Source: Streptococcus cuniculi (lineage in GTDB: Bacteria; Bacillota; Bacilli; Lactobacillales; Streptococcaceae). Taken from it: a DNA stretch of 64,000 nt. Positions 43,806-53,367 of this stretch are shown here, one piece after another. The first letter of the stretch is position 1. Each line of letters begins with the position of its first letter. The notes below the pieces were generated by a model. The model was given only the letters and a program-made list of their open reading frames with translations, did not search any database and was not told the DNA's origin. The stretch covers positions 1 through 64,000 of the forward strand of contig NZ_SPPD01000003.1 in assembly GCF_004570575.1 (NCBI RefSeq), in the 5' to 3' direction. A program made the position numbers and the translations under genes.

Positions 43806-45005
43806 TTAATTCTGATTTTGGCAGGAATTTTGGCATAAAATTGAATCTAGTCCTGCACTAATCATATTTTGGGTGATTTCATCTGATACTGTTTTATCTA
43901 ATGCATTAAACCAGTGACTATATGTATTCAAGGTTATAGATTTATCAGCATGTCCCATTCGTCTTGCTACATATAAAATATCTTTCTGCAAAACATTTAT
44001 GAGATAGGAAGCATGACTGTGTCGTAAACCTTTTCCTGTTATCACTGGTACTCCAACTTCTTGAGCTTTTCTCTTGATAATTCGACAGATAGTTGATTTA
44101 CAAAACGGTTCACCAAATCGTGAAATGATGAAATCTGTATCTTGATTGGCAACCTGATTTTTTCGCCAATTTTCCAATACTGATATTGTCACATCATCTA
44201 ATTCAATGAGGCGTTCTCCAGCAGGTGTTTTGGTTTGGTCTTTTCGATACCAATTTCCATTTTCATCCTTTTCCAAGGTTGTATGAACTTTCAAGAATTT
44301 ATATTCAAAATCGACATCTTCCCAACATAACGACAAACCTTCACTCACACGAACACCTGTTATATAATATAACCAAATAGTTGTGAATCCTTGTAACTCT
44401 TCGTAATCTTGCAAATCAAATGATTTAATAAAGTTTTGAAACTCAATATAAGTCCAAAATGGTGTATCAGGGTGCTTGCCTCTAGGATTATCTAACGCCT
44501 TGCATGGCATTGATGAAATATATCCTAATCTCTCAGCATAACCCATACAAGCCTTAAATCGTGACCATAAATTCTTCGCATAATTTTCAGAGTAATGTTC
44601 AATGATATGTAATCTAAAAGATTCACAATCTCTTGCTGTTATCCCTTTTAATGGTTTAGAACCAAAATACTGGATAAATAACTTATGAAGTGGTAAAGCG
44701 GTTTTATAAGTTACAGACTGAACCTTTTGCTTATAAGCTTTTAGATAAATGGTATTCATGTAACTTTCAAATGTTATATTGTAATTTTCAACACTAAGGT
44801 TATTATTAAACTCATACCTAATTCGTACCAATTCATCGTATGCTTCTTTCATTGTACTAAATGGCTTACCATGCTGATTCTTTCTAGCTTTCTTTTGAAC
44901 TCGTTTGCCCGTTACTGGATCAGCACCAAGATCAGCTTGATAAAATATCTTACCATTCTTATCACAATAAACACCTTTGTACTTTTTTTGATTTTTTGTA
45001 GCCAT
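43806..45005 (-). CDS. int: Tyrosine recombinase/integrase (Tn916-Int class)
   Basis: 399 residues. An N-terminal AT-arm-binding domain (1-60: KKYKGVYCDKNGKIFYQADLG), a core-binding SAM-like domain (about 75-170), and a catalytic domain with Arg in YYITGVRVSEGLSL, HxxR in KGLRHSHASYL and the nucleophile Tyr in DKSITLNTYSH. The short C-terminal CQNSCQNQN tail ends at the presumed attachment site. It mediates integration and excision of an ICE or related island. Confidence 0.93.
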   Translation of the reverse strand: MATKNQKKYKGVYCDKNGKIFYQADLGADPVTGKRVQKKARKNQHGKPFSTMKEAYDELVRIRYEFNNNLSVENYNITFESYMNTIYLKAYKQKVQSVTYKTALPLHKLFIQYFGSKPLKGITARDCESFRLHIIEHYSENYAKNLWSRFKACMGYAERLGYISSMPCKALDNPRGKHPDTPFWTYIEFQNFIKSFDLQDYEELQGFTTIWLYYITGVRVSEGLSLCWEDVDFEYKFLKVHTTLEKDENGNWYRKDQTKTPAGERLIELDDVTISVLENWRKNQVANQDTDFIISRFGEPFCKSTICRIIKRKAQEVGVPVITGKGLRHSHASYLINVLQKDILYVARRMGHADKSITLNTYSHWFNALDKTVSDEITQNMISAGLDSILCQNSCQNQN

Positions 45006-45007
45006 CT

Positions 45008-45257
45008 TTAATTCTCACTTTCTAAACTTTCTTCAGAGAGTGAAATTCCGATTAACTCTTCTACAATATCTTTAGGAGCAATACCAAGTCTTCTATTGTC
45101 AAAGGGCGATTTACTTAATTGTACCGCATTATGGTCAACTTTGCGAGCTTCTTCAAACTTTTTTACTGCTATTTTTTTTCGCTTCCCTGATGATGTTTCT
45201 TGCTGTATGTTCAGGAAAGCCAATTTTCATTAAATTTTTGTATGTTACTGTCTCCAT
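45008..45257 (-). pseudogene. DUF3173 (excisionase-like) gene with a poly-A frameshift
   Basis: From the ATG at 45257 the frame reads METVTYKNLMKIGFPEHTAR then NIIREAKK, the DUF3173 start, but an A8 run (45172-45179) shifts it to an early stop. The continuation lies in the next frame: IAVKKFEEARKVDHNAVQ, then NNRRLG-like DNRRLGIAPKDIVEELIGI. With seven A the product would be one protein of about 82 residues. DUF3173 proteins sit beside Tn916-class integrases and are thought to act like excisionases. Slippage on A8 might still give some full-length product. Confidence 0.8.
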
Positions 45258-45522
45258 ACCTCAACTCCTGTCATTAATTTTTCCTCCGTGGGTATGATTG
45301 GTTAGATCATTCATGGGCATTTCACCCGCTGTCCTTTTTCGCTGGCAGCCTGAACGTTCAGAAGTATCATTGTCCTTATTTGCGTCTTAGCAGATAGGTT
45401 ACCGTCCTATTTTTGAATAAATGATTTTCGCTCATATCTTGGCGCATTTTATTCTATTGCTCAACAAATAAATAAAGTCCCACCTTGTATTATTCAATTG
45501 TCAATGAACAAATCAGGAGGGA
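45258..45522. other. Element-internal spacer with a palindrome
   Basis: No gene is seen. It contains the perfect 12-base palindrome CTGAACGTTCAG (45351-45362) between the DUF3173 and XRE genes, a possible regulator site for excision control. Confidence 0.5.
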
Positions 45523-45747
45523 CTATTTTATATTATGTTTTATTCGCTGAGGAAAGTCTGTAAGCCCTAGCAAGTAATCTGTACTGACGTTGTATAAATT
45601 TGAGAGCTCAATAAGTATTTCTGCTGTCAATGTTACTTCACCACGCTCTATTTTTGCATAGTTTGTATGAGAGAACGAAAGAATTTCTGCAACATATCTT
45701 TGAGTGTAATCATGATCCTCTCTTAAATTTCTCAATCGTCTGTACAT
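45523..45747 (-). CDS. XRE-family (Cro/CI) DNA-binding protein
   Basis: 74 residues that are almost only the helix-turn-helix domain: LRNLREDHDYTQRYVAEILS, then THTNY-like HTNYAKIERGEVTL and DYLLGLTDFP. Small repressors of this kind regulate the excision genes of Tn916-class elements and phages. It is in the same orientation as the integrase. Confidence 0.85.
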   Translation of the reverse strand: MYRRLRNLREDHDYTQRYVAEILSFSHTNYAKIERGEVTLTAEILIELSNLYNVSTDYLLGLTDFPQRIKHNIK

Positions 45748-45881
45748 TACCTACTCCTATGAAAAGGATAGTGTACTTTCTTTAGGATTTTTATATATTG
45801 TCATAATGTGACAATATCAATAGATATAACGATTACATTCTAATCTAATTATATAACTTCAAATACTAATTTCTATCTTTC

Positions 45882-46730
45882 CTAAAAAATATTAACTAAT
45901 GCATTGTAGGTATAATCACAGACCGCTTGGTAATCATGCCTCCCTCCCTGTCTTTCACGGAAAATGACATTTTCTTCCATCTTAAAGATAGATGGGACTT
46001 TCCTGGCAAGAGAGAGGACTTGCTCTTTAAAGGCGGTGTAGGCAAAATCATCTGTGCCACTAGCAGCATAAATGAAGAAGTCTTTTTGTTTCTCTTTAAC
46101 TATATTTGCGAATTCTTTAGCTGGTGTTCCAACATTTCCACTCATAGGATTGAAATAATAAAAGTAATCTAAGGCATTTTCAAAGGTTCGCCAGGTATTG
46201 ACAGAACCCATTGAAAAACCGCTGAAGGCACGAAATTGACGCGAGGCTATCAAATCTGCTGGGCTGGTTGATGCTGCGTAGGTACTGTACTTACTCTCAA
46301 CAGTGGGTATCAAATCATTGGTCAGTTCTCGATAATAGCGACTTGTTAGCTGAATGGCTAAATCAAAATCGCTAGAATCTTGTGGACTGGTATTGTTGTA
46401 TGTGAGATTAACAATGATGACTGGAGCAATTTCTCCATTTGCAATCGCGTGATCCACAATGTGTTTGAAGGCATTGGGAGAATGTGGGCTTCCCATGGTT
46501 GTGCGTTCATTGGACCAACCACCATGACTAAGATAAACCACTGGATATTTTTGCAGGACTGAATAGCCATAAGGAAGATAAATGACGGCTTCTTTTTCAA
46601 TTGGAATTGGGGCGTTTGTCGTGTAAGAAAAAGATTCAAAAGTTGGATATTTAAGGATTTCTAAGGTACCTGGTCTATCGCTAGGTTTGAAATAGTGTTT
46701 AGGAATGGTTTTCAAATCTGGAAATGTCAT
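45882..46730 (-). CDS. Putative esterase (esterase D/Fes-like alpha/beta hydrolase)
   Basis: 282 residues without a signal peptide, GAGGAAC ahead of the ATG. The alpha/beta hydrolase core shows YPVVYLSHGG (oxyanion region), the nucleophile elbow GFSMGS, an Asp in SGTDDF and the catalytic His in QGGRHDYQ. It resembles feruloyl/xylan esterase domains. Distant paralogue of the genes at 46748-47706 and 60438-61433. Last gene of the left redox operon. Confidence 0.82.
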   Translation of the reverse strand: MTFPDLKTIPKHYFKPSDRPGTLEILKYPTFESFSYTTNAPIPIEKEAVIYLPYGYSVLQKYPVVYLSHGGWSNERTTMGSPHSPNAFKHIVDHAIANGEIAPVIIVNLTYNNTSPQDSSDFDLAIQLTSRYYRELTNDLIPTVESKYSTYAASTSPADLIASRQFRAFSGFSMGSVNTWRTFENALDYFYYFNPMSGNVGTPAKEFANIVKEKQKDFFIYAASGTDDFAYTAFKEQVLSLARKVPSIFKMEENVIFRERQGGRHDYQAVCDYTYNALVNIF

Positions 46731-46747
46731 TTGTTCCTCACTTTCTC

Positions 46748-47706
46748 TTATTCTTGAAAAAGGTAAGTCAGCCCATGTTGAATTTCTAATTCAAATGATC
46801 CCTGATTATGTCCGCCACCGCTATTTTCCCAATAAATGAGGTTATCGTCTGTTATCAGATCGCTATGATTGCTACGGAGGGCTTCAATCTGTGGAATCAT
46901 GTTGTATTTTGTTCCATCACTTCCACCTACCATCGCTATTATTTGGAAATCATTCTGCCGTAGTTATTTTCTTGTAGACCACCGACCAAGGTTTCAGCAA
47001 TAGCTTCATCGCTGTTTCTACCAGTAACTTGTCCAATCCAGCTATCGCCTGCCATCGGCATGTAGTAGAAAAATTTATCACTCTGTTCAACCAGTACATC
47101 CCATGTCGTGATACCGCCCATAGAATAGCCACCGAAAGCTCTACGAGAACGACTTGCTGTAAAACCAGTTTCATCGGCTGTCTCAGCAAAGGTCGTGTAT
47201 TGACTTTCAACCGTCTTCAAAACCTCTAAAACTTCAGTCTCTGCAAAGTAATGATTTAAAGGATAATCGGCTGAATAATTCGACACAACAAAACTTCGAT
47301 CTGGATAATAAGTCGGAAATACAACCAGCAGTGGCTCAATATCTCCATTTGCAATCCAGTTATCTAGCAGTGGTTTGACGTCTGCCGCTACTTGCTCAGC
47401 AGACATGCCTGATCCGTACATGAGATAAAGGATATTCATTGGTTTGCCTGTCTCATACGAATTAGGCACATAGACAAGTGCTTCCTTGTTATACTCTTTG
47501 CCATCATAAGTCGTTGTATAGGTCATACCGTCAATTCTACTTCCCTGTTCCTTAGAAAGCGAGTTAGTGCGAGAAGAACTTGACACATTTTGGCTTATCA
47601 ACTCTGTTGAATTGTTGGCTTCATTGCTTTCAAAGTTTAGATAAAGAATCGTCCCTAGAACGACTAATAGCAAGCCTGTTAATGAAACAATAAGAGTTCT
47701 TTTCAT
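46748..47706 (-). pseudogene. Membrane-anchored esterase, frameshifted
   Basis: The N-terminal part (46939-47706) has a membrane anchor (LIVSLTGLLLVVLGTILYL), a Ser-rich linker, NILYLMYGSGMSAEQ and the nucleophile elbow GGYSMGG. The C-terminal part (46748-46933) is in another frame: NDFQIIAMVGGSDGTKYN then ENSGGGHNQGSF with the catalytic His. One missing base near 46957 would join them into about 319 residues. As read, the product lacks its catalytic His. Confidence 0.85.
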
Positions 47707-47723
47707 CGTTCCTCCTTTACATC

Positions 47724-49020
47724 CTACATAGTTAAGCGCTCATCATGAATTCTATTTTTAGAAATACCTAAGGTAATGAGCGTTTTTTCAACTTTTAAGA
47801 GTGTTTGTGCACCACCAACAATAAAGAATAATCCCTGTCTCATTTCCTTGGCAGATAGAATTTCTCCTAATTCTTCCTTGGTAAAGCGATGAGCTTTTCC
47901 GTGATAACTGGTCAACTGATTTTCTTGGGTTAAGGTTTCGAAGTATTCTTGATAATACATCTCTTGCTCATTTTTCCCGCTCCAAATGATATGGACCGAG
48001 CGTTTACCACTGTATTCGTCGGCTATACTTTTTAAAGGGGCAATACCTGTGCCTAGTCCGTAAAGAATAATAGGCCGTTTCACAGAGCTTTCTTCGACAA
48101 TGGAACCGAATCGACCAAAGGGACCTTCCAGCTCAACCTGTGTGCCAATTGGTAAATTCGTCACTTTCTTCGTAAACTCTCCCAGTCCTTGAATGATAAA
48201 TGTTAAGATATTACCGTCTTTACTAGGAGCAGAGGCAACGGAAAAAGGGTGTTTCTCATTGCTGATTCTTATATCTTTAAAGCGCATAAAGTAAAAATCC
48301 CCTGCTTGATAATGATGGTCTTTGGGAACTTTGATTTGTAATTCTTGTACCGTTGGTGACAAGCTGGTGCTTGCAATGAGTTCACCTTGGACTAGACTAC
48401 CAAAATCCACAATATACTTTTGCCAAACATAGCAAGCCAAAAAGTAAACCGTGTAAAGATCAAACAGGATCATAAATGGCGTCAAAATGGCAATACGATT
48501 GATGAAGTGAACATGTAGCCAGACTAAGCCAATCATGACAAAATGCAAGCGGTGAATCCAAACTGAAAGCTCGTGTTTGAAAAAGATTTGCAAACGATCT
48601 TTCAAGCGTTTCGCCACAGGCATCCGATCAACCAACCAACCTGACATGAAAAAGCTGGCATAGGCAATTCCAAAAACAGCTAAATACCAAGCCCATTCGC
48701 CTGTCAGACGAATTTCTGTATGCATGGAAAATAAAAATTGTTGGTGAAAAAAGATTGCTAGAAGAGCTAAGACACCCCAGCATCCCATGAACAAAGTACA
48801 TAGCTGGAAGTCCAATCAAGCGATCCAACCACTGCGGTCGAGTTGACAGATAAACAATGGCCAGCCACCAGACATAAGCGATCAAGCCTAAATCATATAA
48901 AAAGAGATTTAAATTTGTGTCAAGCAAACTAGTATTGAGCAAAATGATCAGTGGCAGAGGTAGGGCGACCAATATTGCCGTCCAAGTCAAATAGAGTGCT
49001 TTTGGTTGTTGTTTTAGCAT
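47724..49020 (-). pseudogene. Ferric-reductase-like membrane flavocytochrome, frameshifted
   Basis: The N-terminal part (MLKQQPKALYLTWTAILVAL, four helices with LPAMYFVHGMLG) and the main part from about 48780 (LALLAIFFHQQFLFSMHTE, HRLHFVMIGLVWLHVHF) are in different frames. Joined, they give about 430 residues: a six-helix ferric-reductase transmembrane domain with His pairs suited to b-type haem, a FAD-binding domain (EKHPFSVASAPS) and an NAD(P)-binding domain (ILYGLGTGIAPLKSIAD, FIVGGAQ). It would move electrons from cytosolic NAD(P)H across the membrane. It overlaps the preceding flavodoxin stop (TAATG). Confidence 0.83.
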
Positions 49021-49721
49021 TATTTTGTGACTCCAATTTCATTCAACCAAGCGGTAATGTCACCTTCTGCATTCTGCACAGTTTTATCTTCTCCGCGAAC
49101 TGTAAAGCCGTCTAGAACGGTTGCATTTGGGAACTGACTCTCCAATTGACGTTGGGTATTGCCCAAACCAGAACCAAGATGGGTCGTGAATGGGACAAGA
49201 GTTTTATCTGCTAGTCTCTCTGCTTCAGCATCCAAGAAGGTCCGTACAATCATTGGGTACTCGCTCCACCAAACTGGCGCTCCAATAAAAATGGTTTCGT
49301 AACCTGAAATGTCTGGAAGCTCATTGGCAATGGCTGGTCGTGCATCTGCCTCTTGTTCTTCACGCGCCTGATCAGCGGGTGCCTCATACTCCTCAGGATA
49401 AGCAACTGCTGGGATAATTTCGTACTGGTCTGCATTAGTTGCATTGGTAATGTAATCCGCAATGACTTTTGTATGACCGATTTCCAGTGGTCCATTCCAA
49501 ACACCTTCCGTTCTTGAGAAATAAACAACCAGCACATCATTATCACCTGATAAATCGCTGTCGGTTTGTAGGCTGGTTGATGCTGTTGTCGTTTGAGAAC
49601 TTGTCGTTGATTGACTCTGACTTGTCGATGTTGATTGTCGTCCTCTTGAGAAGTTCCATGTAAATAGGGCGACAAGTATTGCTACCACACCAATTCCAAA
49701 AATCATCTGTCGTCTTTTCAT
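49020..49721 (-). CDS. Membrane-anchored flavodoxin
   Basis: 233 residues. An N-terminal membrane anchor (MIFGIGVVAILVALFTW) is followed by a Ser/Thr/Gln linker (about 28-58) and a flavodoxin domain: DVLVVYFSRTEGVW (FMN phosphate loop, with an insertion before GHTKVIADYI), IFIGAPVWWSEYP and LVPFTTHLGSGLG. The topology places the FMN domain outside the cell. It lies directly before the flavocytochrome reductase gene, a likely electron donor. Confidence 0.88.
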   Translation of the reverse strand: MKRRQMIFGIGVVAILVALFTWNFSRGRQSTSTSQSQSTTSSQTTTASTSLQTDSDLSGDNDVLVVYFSRTEGVWNGPLEIGHTKVIADYITNATNADQYEIIPAVAYPEEYEAPADQAREEQEADARPAIANELPDISGYETIFIGAPVWWSEYPMIVRTFLDAEAERLADKTLVPFTTHLGSGLGNTQRQLESQFPNATVLDGFTVRGEDKTVQNAEGDITAWLNEIGVTK

Positions 49722-49736
49722 AACAGTTTCCTCTTT

Positions 49737-50489
49737 CTATTTGTTTAAATTGTTATACCACGTCATCAAGTCTGAATCAGCCTGATTGACCTTATTTCCT
49801 TCGACTGCAAAAGCAGGCTCAATACGAGCGGTAACCTGGTTTTCATCCAAAATAGTTTCGATATAATCGATACTTGATCCTAGTCCATAGCCTCCATTTG
49901 TCGAAAATGGAATAATCGTTTTTCCATCAAGTTCTTTGGCGTAGGTTTCGATAAAGGTTGCAACGGGCTCTGCCATGGTCATGCCCCAAATGGGATATCC
50001 GATATAGATGGATTGATATTGAGATAAATCTGGCATCTCTACTTCCAATTCAGGAGTGTTTTCGACATTTCGTTCCTGATTGGCCCGTTGTACCGTTTCA
50101 CCATAATCAGAACTATACGTTTCTTTGGCAATCAATTCAATCACATCTGCACCAGAAAGTGCCTGAATCTTGCTAGCCAGTAACTCAGTAGAGCCTGACC
50201 GTGAAAAATAGACAATCAGACTATCGGCCTCATCTGACAAAATTCGAGTTGGTTCTTGGTCAGAATTGGTATCTTCTCCATCCGAGACTGTCCCACGACT
50301 ATTATTCCACTCTTCATCTGAGAGACCAACTTGCGGTGTTGCAATCTGACTTTGGTCCATTTTCCCGCTTGGAAGAACAGATGAAGATGAGGTTGATACA
50401 CTACTACTTGTAGTATTGTTATTTTGAACGGAGCAAGCAGCTAAGACTAGGACACTTACCAATAAAATAAAGCTTTTTCTCATAGACAC
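49737..50489 (-). CDS. Flavodoxin lipoprotein
   Basis: 250 residues. Lipoprotein signal peptide with lipobox LAACS (Cys about 19), a long Ser/Asn-rich linker to about residue 85, then a flavodoxin domain: DSLIVYFSRSGSTELLASKI (FMN phosphate loop), SIYIGYPIWGMTMAEPV and IIPFSTNGGYGLG. It should be lipid-anchored on the outer face of the membrane. It follows the MFS gene by 3 bases. Confidence 0.88.
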   Translation of the reverse strand: MSMRKSFILLVSVLVLAACSVQNNNTTSSSVSTSSSSVLPSGKMDQSQIATPQVGLSDEEWNNSRGTVSDGEDTNSDQEPTRILSDEADSLIVYFSRSGSTELLASKIQALSGADVIELIAKETYSSDYGETVQRANQERNVENTPELEVEMPDLSQYQSIYIGYPIWGMTMAEPVATFIETYAKELDGKTIIPFSTNGGYGLGSSIDYIETILDENQVTARIEPAFAVEGNKVNQADSDLMTWYNNLNK

Positions 50490-50492
50490 CTC

Positions 50493-51806
50493 CTAGGGAT
50501 TTTTTCCAAATTGATAAATAAAGATAAGGACAAAAAGCAAAGCGACTAGGCTAAAACCTGCCATCCAACCAAGACTGACATAGAAATTCGATGTCATAGC
50601 CATAATAACAGATAAGCCAATCGGTCCTCCAATTTGGTGCATAGCATTTGTCAAACCACTAGCTGAACCTGCCAAGTCATCAGGTGCTTGATAGATGCCC
50701 GCTGCCGTTACAGGTGCAACGACCATTGCTTGCCCAACACCAATCACCAGCATTGGCAAGGCAACTGTCTGCACATAACCAAAGGATAAAGGTGAGAAAC
50801 TAGCCCAGAGAAGACCAAGTGACAAAGCGATCTCTCCAATGAGTAAAATACGATTATTACCAAATCGCTTAGTCAGTTTGGGGAGCTGAAGAGCAGTAAG
50901 GAAGGTTGTGATGGTCAAGGGCAGAAAGGCAAAACCAGACCCCAAGGCAGAAAAACCGTACTCAGCCTGTAATACCTGTGGCAATAGGAACCAATAGGGC
51001 AACATAGCCATCATGAATAGAGCTCTGACAAGATAGGCACCAAAACGAACTTTATTTTTGAATAAGTCTAGTGGCATAATAGGTAGTTTTTGTCCTTTTT
51101 CATAGAAATAAAAGCCAATCAAAATAAGAAAACCAGCGATAACAAAGGCAAGGGGGTAAATCTCACCGTCCAAACCATAGATCAGACTCGCTAAACCTGC
51201 AACTGACAATAAACTCCCCAAGTAATCTATTTTCTCTTGGTGTCCAGCCTTAGCAACTACATGGCGATGAGTCAGATACATCAAGAGCAAGGTCAAAGGG
51301 ACATTGATTAGAAAGCCTGCTCGCCAGGATACAAAACTGGTTAGGCCACCACCAATCAAGAGACCAACACTTGATCCAATTCCAGCCGTCGCACCATAGT
51401 AGGAAATAGCTTTTGTTCGCATCTCACCCGTATAAGTATCCATCATTAAGGCAAGGGTTGTTGGCGCGATAATAGAACTTCCAATTCCTTGAATAGCACG
51501 TGCCAAAATCATCATAGATGCATTTTGGGCAAGGCCAATCACCAAGGAACTCAGTCCAAATATAGCTAGACCAATTTGAAAAATTCGCTTACGACCCAAC
51601 AAATCAGACAAGCGACCAGATAGGAGCAAAAAGCCACCGAAGGTAATCGTATAGGCATTCGATACCCAAGCCAGGCTCGTATCTGTTAGATTTAGACTCT
51701 CACCAATCTGAACAGAGCTGGTAAAGATAATGGAATTATCCATTAAGATCAAAAAATAAGCTAATAGGGTAATGGGTAAGATGATCCCAAATGATTCTTT
51801 TTTCAT
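50493..51806 (-). CDS. MFS transporter, DHA2 (EmrB/QacA-like) drug-exporter family
   Basis: 437 residues with 12-14 predicted helices. Helix 1 has LMDNSIIFTSSVQIGESL, motif A is LLSGRLSDLLGRKRIFQIG and motif C is the GATAGIGSSVGLLIGGGLTSF stretch. DHA2 proteins export hydrophobic or amphiphilic toxic compounds by proton antiport. Its place among reductases and hydrolases suggests export of a substrate or product of the pathway. Confidence 0.88.
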   Translation of the reverse strand: MKKESFGIILPITLLAYFLILMDNSIIFTSSVQIGESLNLTDTSLAWVSNAYTITFGGFLLLSGRLSDLLGRKRIFQIGLAIFGLSSLVIGLAQNASMMILARAIQGIGSSIIAPTTLALMMDTYTGEMRTKAISYYGATAGIGSSVGLLIGGGLTSFVSWRAGFLINVPLTLLLMYLTHRHVVAKAGHQEKIDYLGSLLSVAGLASLIYGLDGEIYPLAFVIAGFLILIGFYFYEKGQKLPIMPLDLFKNKVRFGAYLVRALFMMAMLPYWFLLPQVLQAEYGFSALGSGFAFLPLTITTFLTALQLPKLTKRFGNNRILLIGEIALSLGLLWASFSPLSFGYVQTVALPMLVIGVGQAMVVAPVTAAGIYQAPDDLAGSASGLTNAMHQIGGPIGLSVIMAMTSNFYVSLGWMAGFSLVALLFVLIFIYQFGKNP

Positions 51807-51820
51807 AGATTCACACTTTC

Positions 51821-52459
51821 TTAGTAAAAAACTGGTTTCGCTAGAGCTTCACTTCCTGGCTCCACGATTCCAACGCTCACACCCAAGTCACGACTTGGAG
51901 CTTGCAATAAGTCCATGACATATTGGGCAACTGCTTGGCGGGTGACTTGAGCACCTTTATAGGGTTCTCCTTGCGGAATCAACTTGTAGGAGCGATTGCC
52001 TTCCTGATTATAGAGCCAAGTCATACGAAGGTAGGTATAATCCAAATCTGACTCATCCACTAACTTAGCACCGATGACCCGATTATTTGTTAGAGAATAA
52101 GCACCAATCATGGCTTCATTCCATCGACCAAAGTCTCCGACGACCTCATCATAGACACCGAGAACTCCAGCTACAATGAGGCGTCTGATACCCTTTTCCT
52201 TCATGACGGCAATGGTTGGCTCTAACAAGGCTGGCGATGCTTCATTGACAAAGACAACATCTGCATCCTCTAAAGCCTGTCGGACATTATCAAGACGGGA
52301 CATATCCCCATCCACATAGCGAATTCGGTCATCCTGATAAGACAAACGTTGACTGACCTTTCGTCCCGCTAGTGTCAATTTAAAATCGGTTTCTTCTAAT
52401 ACCCGTGGGATAAGAAATCCCGGAATTTGTCCTGCTGCACCAATAATTGTTAATCTCAT
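51821..52459 (-). CDS. NAD(P)-binding oxidoreductase, NmrA/atypical SDR family (copy 1)
   Basis: 213 residues from the ATG at 52459 (MRLTIIGAAGQIPGFLI), preceded by TTGGAG; the longer upstream reading overlaps the previous gene. The Rossmann motif is GAAGQIPG, with the NADP-type LAGRK. It has IRRLIVAGVLGVYDE and the end GSEALAKPVFY, which matches the end of the 58.8 kb homologue (TAFTKPSFY). Substrate unknown. Confidence 0.82.
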   Translation of the reverse strand: MRLTIIGAAGQIPGFLIPRVLEETDFKLTLAGRKVSQRLSYQDDRIRYVDGDMSRLDNVRQALEDADVVFVNEASPALLEPTIAVMKEKGIRRLIVAGVLGVYDEVVGDFGRWNEAMIGAYSLTNNRVIGAKLVDESDLDYTYLRMTWLYNQEGNRSYKLIPQGEPYKGAQVTRQAVAQYVMDLLQAPSRDLGVSVGIVEPGSEALAKPVFY

Positions 52460-52475
52460 ATTTTTTCTCCAATTT

Positions 52476-53354
52476 CTATTTGTTGATTTGTTTTTCCCAG
52501 AAGGAAATGGCGTCATCAATCCACCCCTCTGCTACCGTTTCTTTTCCAATACCAAAGCCATGCCTCAAACCTTTATAGACTTGAAACCGGCTGTCAATTC
52601 CGATTCTTTTCAAGTTCTTCAGTCGATTTTCCATCACCTGCCAATTGGCAATCCAGTCATTAGTACCACAATTGGCATAAGTCGGTGCATCATCTCTAGA
52701 AACAGATGAGTAACCTGTATATTGACTAACAACCATGCTGGCTGGCTCTATGGATGTCCTTGTTAAACGTTGTAATTCTCTTTTGTTACCTAAACGAATG
52801 GCCATCCTAGCTCCAGCAGAACCACCCCAGAGTGAATACTGGTTTGGTGCAATCTTTAACTCACCGGCATGACTATATAGGTAATCCAAAGCTTGTGCTA
52901 TATCTTCATAGGCTTTCTTAGACCGATAGATCAGAGCAAAGGCATTGTAACCTCTTTGACTTAGAGCTAAAGCTTGGGGGAAGCTATCATGCAAGGCCGC
53001 AACATAATGAAAGCCTCCACCAGCATTGACAAGAGCAAATTTCTCATTCTCATTTCCTTTGAAGAAGAATAGCCCTGTCTCTCTCTTACTTGGATCCTTC
53101 ACCATTTCGTCCTCATCATAAATGTGGAAAAAGGCTTGATCATTTTTCTGAGCATGCTCGAGTAAGTTATTCAAAACCTCTAAACTAGTCTCGGTTTTCA
53201 GGTTTGAGTACCAGATAAAATGATTTGAATCAGTCACATCTTGGACAGTCTCCTCAGGATGAAAGACCAGCTGAAGCGGGAATAATAAGTGTCCAAATCC
53301 TCTAAAACTAGGATGTTGGGTAATTTCTCTAATTTTTGTATCTTTTGTAAATAC
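52476..53354 (-). CDS. Alpha/beta hydrolase with a doubtful start codon
   Basis: The open frame from the GTG at 53237 (253 residues) lacks the family's N-terminus. The same frame continues upstream through TKDTKIREITQHPSFRGFGH, LLFPLQLVFHPEE to a perfect AAAGGAGG, where the expected start codon (53352-53354) is GTA. The start has probably been lost by one substitution from GTG or ATG, or a non-standard codon is used. The hydrolase domain has NAGGGFHYVA, the nucleophile elbow WGGSAGA and the catalytic His in GLRHGFGIG. Likely a cytosolic esterase. Confidence 0.75.
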   Translation of the reverse strand, partial: VFTKDTKIREITQHPSFRGFGHLLFPLQLVFHPEETVQDVTDSNHFIWYSNLKTETSLEVLNNLLEHAQKNDQAFFHIYDEDEMVKDPSKRETGLFFFKGNENEKFALVNAGGGFHYVAALHDSFPQALALSQRGYNAFALIYRSKKAYEDIAQALDYLYSHAGELKIAPNQYSLWGGSAGARMAIRLGNKRELQRLTRTSIEPASMVVSQYTGYSSVSRDDAPTYANCGTNDWIANWQVMENRLKNLKRIGIDSRFQVYKGLRHGFGIGKETVAEGWIDDAISFWEKQINK

Positions 53355-53367
53355 CGTAATTCCTCCT

